Assembly: GCA_963556255.1 (NCBI GenBank)
Contig: OY744617.1
Location: forward strand, 31,482,144-31,546,143
Reading direction: 5' to 3'
DNA from: Allolobophora icterica
Lineage: Eukaryota; Annelida; Clitellata; Crassiclitellata; Lumbricidae
DNA length: 64,000 nt
The notes below the pieces were generated by a model. The model had not been told where the DNA came from, made no database searches, and saw nothing but the letters and a program-made list of their open reading frames with translations. The translations under genes and the position numbers were made by a program. Below are positions 55,301 through 64,000 of the stretch, piece by piece. Within the stretch, counting starts at the first letter, position 1, and each line of letters starts with the position of its first letter.

Positions 55301-56096
55301 ACATTGCGCTTAGAATGGCCCACTCGAAGCACCGGTTGTCTTCATTCTTTACATTAACGACTGAATGATAGGGGATATACTTCGGTGTTGGAAAATAGCT
55401 CTTGCCTCGGAAAGGCTTATATCTTGCAAAACTGAGGTCTAGCGCCACGACCCGCCTCACCCTCCACCCCGACCCCTCATTGGTGTAATCCTCGAGGAGT
55501 TTTAGTATTTCGGCCTTGGCCTTCCGTATAGCCCCTTGGATTTTACCCGCATTGGTAATTGGTGCTGCTGTGCTTCGAAAGTAGGCGGTGTTGGTAATGA
55601 TGCCGGGGGGCGTGTTGCCACCATACACATTATCAACGGTCGGTGCCAACTTTTCCAAATCAACAGTCAACACTTGTGAGTATTTCAAACCGCCATTTCT
55701 CAAGAGCTCTTCGTTTAGCTGTGCCTCGATGTTCTGCTCCATTGCACTCAAGAAAGCTAACGCATCTCCTTCCAGCCTGTTGTTAAGAGGTACTTCTGCG
55801 CGGAAGTCTCTCAGATGCTGATTGGCGAGCTCTTTGTGCACTAGAAATGGTGGTGGCCCACCTCCATCCTTCTTAATTAGGAGAGGGTCGAATTCTGCCA
55901 GAAGGGCTTTACGTTTTGCCCCTCTGCGCTTGCGCACTGGCGGAATTGGCCTTGGAAGCAGTGGCTGTAGTAAGCGCCTTTTGACTGCATCTGGGATAGG
56001 TTCGTCTAAGATATTCTGTAGAACAGCTCGAAGAGCTGGGGGACCAGTAAACTCACCCAACAATTGTTCAATTTTTTCATTCGTAGACAATGCCAT
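52356..56096 (-). CDS. Polinton protein-primed DNA polymerase B (1246 aa)
   Basis: ATG at 56096. A basic N-terminal extension (RRLLQPLLPRPIPPVRKRR) leads to a Cys/His motif (CRRCLHIFCRQDLLDAHITDC, ~375). Exonuclease motifs: YADFEAL (~430), HNLRGYDSHL (~575), YLRTDVLLL (~727). A second zinc site CHICGE ... HCHITGKYRG ... HNACN lies at 520-555, like endonuclease VII-type fingers. Polymerase motifs: LDANNLYGWAM (~829), KLANNAVFGK (~989), YTDTDSLLF (~1088). All key residues are present and the frame is uninterrupted. It replicates the linear element from a terminal protein primer, which may be part of the N-terminal extension. Confidence 0.95.
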   Translation of the reverse strand: MALSTNEKIEQLLGEFTGPPALRAVLQNILDEPIPDAVKRRLLQPLLPRPIPPVRKRRGAKRKALLAEFDPLLIKKDGGGPPPFLVHKELANQHLRDFRAEVPLNNRLEGDALAFLSAMEQNIEAQLNEELLRNGGLKYSQVLTVDLEKLAPTVDNVYGGNTPPGIITNTAYFRSTAAPITNAGKIQGAIRKAKAEILKLLEDYTNEGSGWRVRRVVALDLSFARYKPFRGKSYFPTPKYIPYHSVVNVKNEDNRCFEWAILSAMYPVDKDPQRPTKYRAHLLELNFDGIEFPVKVTDVGKFERQNPMVSVSVFGWNEGLYPIYVSKQTNRDYNIDLLLLVKGEDYHYVWIKDLGRILHQNSKDKHKKHPCRRCLHIFCRQDLLDAHITDCQGISEKPQRIEMPKEDENILKFQNHHKQMRTPYIIYADFEALNIPVEGAAMNPNESNTRQIAEQKPCSFCYIVVRCDGRTKKPVLYRGENAVQEFLQRLQGELATIKQRLATPAKMVMSAVDRQSFREATECHICGETLEEDRVRDHCHITGKYRGAAHNACNLKLRIYPDKCKLPVVFHNLRGYDSHLIMQAIGSCEAAQDEETEINCIPNNMEKYMTFNIGQLQFIDSLQFLNSSLDKLSGNLSLEDLKVTTAYIKENFVHDDRTKLDLLRRKGVYCYEHIDDYHRFEEDRLPPKEAFYSRLSRENISDEDYQHAQRVWDEFECKNLGDYHDLYLRTDVLLLAYVFETFRNTSMKHYSLDPANYFSLPGMAWDALLKKTKIELELLTDIDMHLFVENGLRGGISMVSKRFAKANNPQCPDHDTTKPDNWIMYLDANNLYGWAMQQSLPVGGFSWESPTLDEVLETPDDAPEGFLLEVDLEYPEHLHESHSDYPLAPETLTVQEEWLSDYQNVLMNELGGKFTKHVKLVPSLRPKERYVVHYRNLKLYHSLGLRVSKIHRAIKFRQEAWMAPYIEMNTKLRAKATSEFEKDFFKLANNAVFGKTMENLRKRIRVNLVPTSKVDKLRKLIADPAYISHKIFNDQLAAIHSLKNKLKLNRPVYVGQAVLDLSKHLMYDFWYNDVKNEYGNNAQLLYTDTDSLLFQVETPDAYADMWNKKHSYDFSEFPRDSPYYGVENKKVVGKFKDECNGVAIAEFVGLRPKMYSILKSGGSEIRKAKGVQRAVVKKDLHHELYKECLFEREEMRHTQVVIRSHDHQIGVYEQNKISLSPLDTKKWIEADGITTLAYGHYKINDG

Positions 56097-56256
56097 AGTT
56101 ATAAATTAGTTTATACTACTGTGGCAAACTTTTCTTTAATATAATAATTATGTCGTTTGTTCAAAATGAAATTTTTGTTTACTGATATTCGATTGACGCT
56201 TGCTCATCTGTATTACCTCAATACAATAACTATGTCGTTTGTTCAAATGATAATTT
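56097..56256. repeat. intergenic region with an ~40-bp direct repeat
   Basis: ATGTCGTTTGTTCAAA begins at 56150 and again at 56232, each followed by an ATTTTT-rich stretch and ACTGATAT. The second copy runs into the 3' end of the next gene. It could be promoter sequence for the polymerase. Confidence 0.7.
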
Positions 56257-56532
56257 TTATTCTACTGATATATTTGATAGTCGCTTCCATTCCCTATTAA
56301 ATTCACGGACTAACCCACCACGCCGTATTCTTGATTGTATAGCATAATAGCCACACTTCATACACTCACCCAAGCGGTTTTTGATACCCCTCCCACATTT
56401 AGCGCAAGGTTTTGTCCCGCAACCGTTTCGCAGTCGTGCCAAATGCTTGAAACAGTACTCCCCAATGCATCTGTGGCAGCAGAGAGTTGTTTTGCCTATC
56501 ATAAGCCATTTGCAAAAGTTTTGCCCTAACAT
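56257..56532 (-). CDS. Polinton small cysteine-rich zinc-binding protein (91 aa)
   Basis: ATG at 56532, 100 bp from the right terminal repeat. Cysteines are spaced as CCHRC, GEYC, CGTKPCAKCG and CMKC, enough for two zinc sites, and the C-terminus is basic (SRIRRGGLVREFNREWKRL). It is the gene nearest the right end, upstream of the polymerase on the same strand. DNA binding or regulation is plausible; I do not recognise the family. Confidence 0.6.
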   Translation of the reverse strand: MLGQNFCKWLMIGKTTLCCHRCIGEYCFKHLARLRNGCGTKPCAKCGRGIKNRLGECMKCGYYAIQSRIRRGGLVREFNREWKRLSNISVE

Positions 56533-56632
56533 TATGTTTTATGTATACCACAACCTATTCATTTATTTAAATTGAAAAATGGCCCGGTTTGGGCCGGCCT
56601 CGTGGGAGGTTCTCGGCCGGCAGCAAACGTTG

Positions 56633-56861
56633 GTAATCTCATTTCTTTACCCTGAATGACCATTCCATTCCCCTCTGGCAGGCCCTTGATAGCACCAACG
56701 GGTTGGTGTTTCAGATTCACTCTTTGTAACGGTTTTTAAGCTTTTAGAACGCCGCCTGGCGAATGCGTTAACTCCGGTTTCAGATTCACTCATTGTAACG
56801 GTTTTTAAGCTTTCAGAACGACACCTAGCGAATGCGCCAGTTCCTGTATCTCCTATCTACT
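56633..56861 (-). repeat. Polinton right terminal inverted repeat (229 bp)
   Basis: Mirror of 39352-39580. On the plus strand it holds an ATG at 56832 that opens directly into the 3' part of Mab-21 copy 4. Confidence 0.95.
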
Positions 56862-58313
56862 GGCCTAGAGAACGTCCTATGTTTCACGTACTATGACATC
56901 CTACTGTTTGTTTTGAATACAGCATATGGTTTAGGCTGCGGAGAGATTTCATGGGATAGCAGTCTCTTTGTTGACTTTGTTATTGGAATTTCGATGCAAC
57001 CAAAAATTGTAAGGTCTCAGTATCATAACTTTCCAAAAGCGTACACAGCACACAGCTGTCGGTTGCAATTTCTGCGTGCACAGGATCTCTTGAAAAATTT
57101 AACTGGATCAAATAGTCTTCCGGAATTTCAACTACTGTCTCTGATGTCAAAAGAGTTTCTGAGAAGAGCTTTAGAACAAGAAGGTTGTAAGTGCAACGGA
57201 ATTGCTCCTGCAACTTTGGCCTATCTGGCTGCTATCCACTTTGCTACATTAGAACACCAACTAGCAACACGCTTCTGCTTGTCAGTTCTCGTGGATCCGC
57301 CTTCCCAAGAGGATAAGGAGACACTGAATGCAGGTTGTTTGTTGTTTATTGACGATGTCGCAAGAATCGTTGGACTGTGTATACTTCAGAAGAAGATTAC
57401 TGGCAATAATCGTCATTACATTGGCAGGCGGCTTTACCTTGATCTGCGTCTTTCACCCGAGATATTTGCTTTTTATTTAATTGTATTAGCTGCCGAAAAA
57501 GGAATATCCAAATATTTATATTTTTATCGTGATTTGCCGGGCTCGGCATTTCCTATGGACGAATATTTGAAGGCTGTAATAAAACCGAAATGCTTTGTTT
57601 CGAGGAAGTCAGGTTCTCATTTGAATGCTACTCGACAGATCGTTTATCACAGAACAGATGAATTGACAGAAATCGAGGCTTCAAATGTGAATCCTTTGAT
57701 AGTCAAAGAATCAGTTATTGATGTTCTAATGGAATATGCTCTTGAAAATATGATTTCATTCTACAATGAGATTCGCAATGACTTTGGCATTCAGTGCAGC
57801 ACAGCTGACTGCTATCGTGCTTTGTATCTTTACAAGTGTCGCCAATACGATGAAGTGCAGTATTTGTGTGAGCAAATTCTGCAAAAGCCTGAACTGCAGA
57901 GTACATTTTCATTTGCGAATGTTTTGTTGGTGCCACCGCTTGAGTCTTTTTTCGACAGAGACGTACAGTCGTTGCTTGGATTTCACACACTCTTTTATTA
58001 TTTATCACCTTCGATTGACAATATGGCGAAAGTTAAGTTAACTGTCGAATCCACGTATGAACATTGGTTTGCCCAATTGGTGTACAATCATAGGTTCGAA
58101 CTCTCCACTTGTCTTGAATTTTCTTACACCATTAAAAGTCATTATTTTCTTGGAAGGCATTTGCTTGCAAAATATTTGAAAGTCAGATGTTATATTGATT
58201 GCAATCTTCCGTATTCAGAAGCATTGACTGAATTTGTTGCTCAGGAAACAAATCTTCCGTTTGAACACATCATTCGCAGATTTCTTCTACGAAAGCTCCG
58301 TATAAAAAAATAG
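56862..58313 (+). CDS. Mab-21-like gene, copy 4, 3' part (after the Polinton)
   Basis: It continues copy 4 from the right target duplication, in the same codon phase as the 5' part, to the stop at 58311-58313. An ATG in the Polinton repeat (56832) gives a 493-codon frame. It contains the TPR-like half only: ATLAYLAAIHFATLEHQLATRF, then ALYLYKCRQYDEVQYLCEQI, and ends KSHYFLGRHLLAKYLKVRCY onward. There are no stops or frameshifts. Closest in sequence to copy 1, with which it shares the GGCCTA codons at the junction. Confidence 0.88.
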   Translation, partial: GLENVLCFTYYDILLFVLNTAYGLGCGEISWDSSLFVDFVIGISMQPKIVRSQYHNFPKAYTAHSCRLQFLRAQDLLKNLTGSNSLPEFQLLSLMSKEFLRRALEQEGCKCNGIAPATLAYLAAIHFATLEHQLATRFCLSVLVDPPSQEDKETLNAGCLLFIDDVARIVGLCILQKKITGNNRHYIGRRLYLDLRLSPEIFAFYLIVLAAEKGISKYLYFYRDLPGSAFPMDEYLKAVIKPKCFVSRKSGSHLNATRQIVYHRTDELTEIEASNVNPLIVKESVIDVLMEYALENMISFYNEIRNDFGIQCSTADCYRALYLYKCRQYDEVQYLCEQILQKPELQSTFSFANVLLVPPLESFFDRDVQSLLGFHTLFYYLSPSIDNMAKVKLTVESTYEHWFAQLVYNHRFELSTCLEFSYTIKSHYFLGRHLLAKYLKVRCYIDCNLPYSEALTEFVAQETNLPFEHIIRRFLLRKLRIKK

Positions 58314-60325
58314 TTCAAGAGTTTCATCGTATCAATTACCAGGTTGAGTTTTCATATAAAATTTGCTTTATGTGACATGTTATTCCGAACAATGAACTTC
58401 TTAAGTATTGCTGCTATTGCTGCGTGACGCGGCTATCGCTGGAGAGCCAATACATAGTCTTGAAAGTTTTCTTCGTTCTATTGTGTAGACTTGGAAAAAC
58501 GTCTCCTCTGCCATGTTATTTTTTTTTCCTATTCGAAACTCGCATGATAGAGCCTTCAGATCTACCCAAACAGTAAGCCAGTTTCATCGTAATTAAGAAG
58601 AGGTCGTTCCCACCTTCTTGCGCTGCAACAAAAAGAGGAAGGCATTTGAAGCAGCTTTACAGCACCACAGTATGGTTGCTGGCTTGTGAACGTCTTTGGT
58701 GTCAACGACACTCGAACTGAGAGGCATTGCCTGTTCCATAAAGAGAACCAAATTGGTTTTTCTATTGATTGATTTTTGCGCACGTTGTTCTTTTGCGTAA
58801 GCTTGCTTTTATTTTATATTATTGGTATTCATTGCCTGGCTTTGTACAGGTCGCTTCACCACTACTGTCTTCATATTCTAGGTCTTCCTTTTGTTAGTAC
58901 CTATGGCCACCTATTTTGCACCTCCCTCTTCCCTCGTATTTATATACTTCCTTTGCCATGTTGTTCGTAATGTCTGTGCCCTATTATTGCTTGCACCTTT
59001 ACCATACTACATGATACACTCCCCTTGTTTAACTTTATTGCAATATTTAACTATTCACCTCCTCTGGCTAACTTGTTTTAGGTGTTCCATGAGATTCCAT
59101 TTAAGTCATTTTTGTATATTTAGATTTTATAATATTTGTATTTAGAAACACTTGACTTGGTTTTAAGCGTTCATCCTAGACAATGGACATACACCCTTAT
59201 TAAAAATTATAGTAAAAATGTTTTTCTTTAACCTATAGGCTGCTGAGAATGCAATTGACGCCGAAAGCTCACCAGCTAATGTAGGCCTAACTGTCTTATG
59301 AATACTGTTTGTTGATCAATAACTTCTGCACAGAACTTGAAAAAAGGGGCTATGCTCTAATTAATAATTGTTTCTGCAACTCCTGAAGAATAACCTCAAG
59401 ACCATCAAAAAACGGTACATAAGGAGAAGCCTAAGAATGCCCAGAAAACTAACGCTGAAGTATGGAGACGCACAAAGCCGACCTCTGTCACTGAGATGAC
59501 CAAAACAAAGGCATTCGGTCGCATTAAGGATTTTGCTGGCTGATTGGACCCTGCCAGAGAGCACTGAGAAAGTTGATCAACAAACAACGAGAAGACCCAA
59601 GAAAAAGAAAGGGCAATAGGACGATGGAAGCATACATGAACGCGAAGAGTTGAAACAGACTTCCATCAGTTGACCCTATGTAGTGCTCTTCAAAAACTTG
59701 GCGCTTAATGTGACATTTGTGTGTTTTCCAACTCATCTAACTAACATGGAAAGCAAGTAGTGTTCTTGGCAGCTTATTATTATTCTGGTCGGAGCATTAA
59801 TAGCTGCAGAACACGACAAAGAAGAGAAAGGAGCTCTACCCACTCTTTGGCAGACAGTTGCGATAACGTGACCGGTGGATTTGTATACAGCATTGTTCCA
59901 TAGATGGTGTCAGAAATTCTCAGAATCCATTTACCTTGACAGAATTATAAAATGAGCGAATAACTGATGTGAAAAATACAAGACTGAATGTTAAATACTT
60001 TTAGTTTTCATAATTTTTTATTTAGTAGATAATTTATTTTTGCCATATACACCCTGTGGTCAAATAAAGCATTTGCAAAAAAACGATAACGACGATATTC
60101 TTTGAGACAACGATGATGAAAATAAAAGACGATGCCACTACTAACACGAAAGGAAGTCGAGCAACCCCTTAAACCCCGACGCAGGAGAAGCCGTTTACGT
60201 GAAATAGGCCACTGGATTAGTGACTTCATTCTTTGATCTCTTCTGATAGGCATTGTGACAGTATGGCTTTTACTGAGCGCTAGTGCAAGGACATTGATTC
60301 TGGTTCACGCTGCATCAAAGTAGTC
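58314..60325 (+). repeat. 3' flank of Mab-21 copy 4
   Basis: It aligns with the flanks of copies 1 and 3. A part around 58770-59220 has no partner in the other flanks and looks like a separate, unidentified insertion. No supported gene. Confidence 0.6.
60063..60068 (+). promoter_or_regulatory. candidate polyadenylation signal AATAAA, downstream of copy 4
   Basis: Same GGTCAAATAAAGCATTTGC context as after copies 1 and 3, 1.75 kb beyond the stop. Confidence 0.5.
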
Positions 60326-60329
60326 AGTG

Positions 60330-60645
60330 CTGATGGATGTTAGTAATTCCACTTTTGCGCCATCATACTTGGCCGAGACCTCTACAGCAGCGGGGGGAGC
60401 TGCAGAAATAGTCGCAACTCGTAAGAAGTCCAAATACGCGGAGCTATCGACGATATACAGTTTCACACCAATCGCAATAGAAACGATGGGACCCATGGAC
60501 CAAGAAGGCTCTGCGTTTATCAAAGAACTCGGACGACGGTTGACAAGAATAACGGAAGATCCTCGAGAAACCTTCTTCCTGTAACAAAAAATATCCATCA
60601 CAATCCAGAGGTTCAATGCTATCGCGTGCCTAGGCACGATGGGGA
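60330..60645 (+). pseudogene. (TAA)-associated LINE, ORF2 C-terminal fragment 1
   Basis: It encodes APSYLAETSTAAGGAAEIVA, then ELGRRLTRITEDPRETFFL, the far C-terminal part of the same non-LTR family as 24290-25600. It is short and 5'-truncated, and a (TAA)n tract follows at about 60730. Confidence 0.65.
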
Positions 60646-60699
60646 ACCAGAATCCTGAATTTAGTATTACCGGATAATGACAACGCATTGGATAACAAT

Positions 60700-60733
60700 A
60701 ATAATGATGATAATGATGATAATGATGATGATG

Positions 60734-60796
<63 letters not shown>
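60700..60796. repeat. (GAT)n/(TAA)n microsatellite
   Basis: GATAAT-type units at 60700-60736 pass into pure TAA units to 60796, where LINE fragment 2 starts directly. Confidence 0.95.
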
Positions 60797-60797
<1 letters not shown>

Positions 60798-61860
60798 GCC
60801 GGGTGGTCTCGCTTGCGCTTTCTGCCATATTGGCTTCCGCTGCGAGCACCCGAGCCCTCCAGTCCGTCGTGCTCGGTGATGCTTGTCCCGACACTGACGT
60901 GCAGGTGGAGGCGATGGCGCTAAGATGTTGTATCGAGAGTCAGAGGGTGCACCCGGATATAAAAAAACTCACAAACAATCGTTTTGGGACAGGCCGCTCA
61001 TGCAGAAACCGGCAGCTGAGCTGTGCCACGCCCATGCCAACCAATACCACCAGGCGAGAATCAGGGTAGCAGAGTCGCCACATGCCGGAGACTGGCTCTA
61101 CGCCCTCCCGGTGACATCATGTGGCCTGCGACTGGATGACAAGGCGGTGCGAATCGCGGCGGGACTCCGAGAATATGTGAGCCGCATGTGCGCCCGTGCG
61201 GAGCACGGGTGACGGCGGTTGGGTCACACGGGCTGTCCTGTGGACTGGGTCCGGGCCGGAACGCCATACATGCCGCGCTAAACGACCTAATAAGTCGCAG
61301 CCTTACACGTGCTGGATTCCCAAATGTCAAGGAGCCGCCCGGTCTTTCGAGAACTGACGGAAAGCGACCGGATGGACTTACACTGATCCCATGGCGAAGA
61401 GGACGGGGTCTTGTCTGGGACGCTACAGTAGTAGACACCGTGGCGCCGTCACACGTACAGGCGACATTGGCATCGGCGGTCGCAGCGGCAGATTTGGCAG
61501 CAATCCGGAAGAATACAAAGTGCAGCCAGCTCAGCACACCCTACTCTTCTTCCATTGGCCTTTGAGACCATGGACTCCATCAACAACAATGGAATAGAAT
61601 TTATTAAGGATTTGGGGCGACATCTAACCCAAAGCACGGGAGATCCGAAGGAAACATGTTTCCTATTCCGACGCCTATTAGTTTGCATTCAGCGCTTTAA
61701 TGCCATCGAACCTTCGAGTAGCCAGATCTTGTCGAGTGATTCGTTCCAGACGAGGCGGATGGACTTACACTGGACATAATTCCATAGCCTGAGAGAACAG
61801 AACTACCTCGGGTGCAAATTTTTTTTAAATAATTATAATAACACAACAAGAACAATAAAA
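60797..61860 (+). pseudogene. (TAA)-associated LINE, ORF2 C-terminal fragment 2
   Basis: Pieces in order, with frame changes: LALSAILASAASTRALQSVV, AGDWLYALPVTSCGLRLDDK, then SHGLSCGLGPGRNAIHAALN, TDGKRPDGLTLIPW and LGRHLTQSTGDPKETCFL. It begins exactly at the end of one (TAA)n tract and ends at another. A LINE-end motif (CTGAGAGAACAG ... CCTCGGGTGCAAA) lies at 61790-61825. Confidence 0.7.
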
Positions 61861-61861
61861 A

Positions 61862-63640
<1,779 letters not shown>

Positions 63641-63689
63641 ATCTAACATGGTGGATTCGTAATCGTAATCGTAATCTCCAAACTTCTAA

Positions 63690-63925
63690 AGCACCACTCG
63701 AAGGCCAAGCGCTACGTCAGATCGGAGGGGATTTCCAGAGAGTAGTCCAAAAGAGGTCCGAGTCCGGGTTCCAGAAGGCCAAACCAAATCAGAGGAGGTT
63801 TCCAGAGAGTAGTCCAAAAGAGGTCCAAGTCCGATTTCCAGGAAGCCAAACCAAATCAAAGGGGGTTTCCAGAGAGTAGTCCAAAAGAGGTCCAAGTCCG
63901 ATTTCCAGGATACCAGATCAGGAAA
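63690..63925 (-). repeat. L2-like LINE tail with three 67-bp tandem units
   Basis: Units start AGAGAGTAGTCC at 63737, 63804 and 63871. Reverse complement of the LINE end near 10840-10900. Simple tandem amplification of a LINE tail. Confidence 0.75.
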
Positions 63926-64000
63926 GGCAGAGCAGCTGTCAAGGCGGGTGTCGTTTACGGCGAGAATAATTGGAAGGCGGAGGATCAGATGAGTCAGGGT

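Larger units (their letters stand above)
39352..56861. mobile_element. Polinton/Maverick (adintovirus-like) element, 17.5 kb, apparently complete
   Basis: The ends are 229-bp inverted repeats starting AGTAGATAGGAGATACAGG, as expected for Polintons (5'-AG). Inside are the full hallmark set: protein-primed DNA polymerase B, DDE integrase, adenain-like protease, packaging ATPase, double and single jelly-roll capsid proteins. Extra genes include a phospholipase A2 protein and a fibre-like protein. The two terminal repeats differ at only two positions and no frame carries a clear disabling mutation, so insertion is recent. It sits inside Mab-21 copy 4. The gene set could make virus particles in principle; that is family knowledge, not shown here. 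Confidence 0.95.

Overview
This is an animal nuclear genome window. The genes are eukaryotic, spacing is wide, and the DNA is full of LINEs, SINEs, hAT-type MITEs, microsatellites and one 200-base assembly gap. The repeat content and a Polinton suggest a marine invertebrate; echinoderm, hemichordate, cephalochordate and mollusc are all possible and I cannot choose between them from sequence alone.

The backbone is a tandem array of four copies of one intronless, about 960-residue Mab-21/cGAS-like nucleotidyltransferase gene, all on the + strand. Copy 1 (1-2111) is cut by the window edge. Copy 2 (11878-14608) is a pseudogene with stops, frameshifts, a MITE and an inverted 3' end. Copy 3 (19929-22811) is intact. 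Copy 4 (37928-39352 plus 56862-58313) is intact except that a Polinton sits inside it. The copies were duplicated with their flanks: upstream blocks are shared between copies 2, 3 and 4, and a downstream block ending in AATAAA is shared by copies 1, 3 and 4.

The Polinton (39352-56861, 17510 bp) has 229-bp terminal inverted repeats that differ at only two positions, and a GGCCT(A) target duplication. On the - strand it encodes a hydrophobic protein, a beta-rich protein, a repeat-built fibre-like protein, an adenain-type protease, two small minor-capsid-like proteins, a double jelly-roll capsid protein, a penton-like protein, a structural protein, a packaging ATPase, a protein-primed DNA polymerase B and a zinc-ribbon protein. 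On the + strand it encodes a phospholipase A2 protein with a zinc ribbon, and a DDE integrase. All frames are open. The protease lies in the -1 frame behind an A AAA AAC slippery site directly before the upstream gene's stop, followed by a hairpin, so a programmed frameshift is likely.

The rest is transposon debris: a LINE family whose fragments lie between (TAA)n tracts (24-26 and 60-63 kb), an RT-bearing LINE (26.5-28.6 kb), L2/CR1-like relics, two clear tRNA-derived SINE copies, six hAT-type MITEs with 8-bp target duplications, a foldback-like MITE and a 124-bp tandem array inside the Polinton. The palindrome TAGGCCTA occurs at least 11 times, and in four alignable cases it is an exact 6-bp insertion at a TA.
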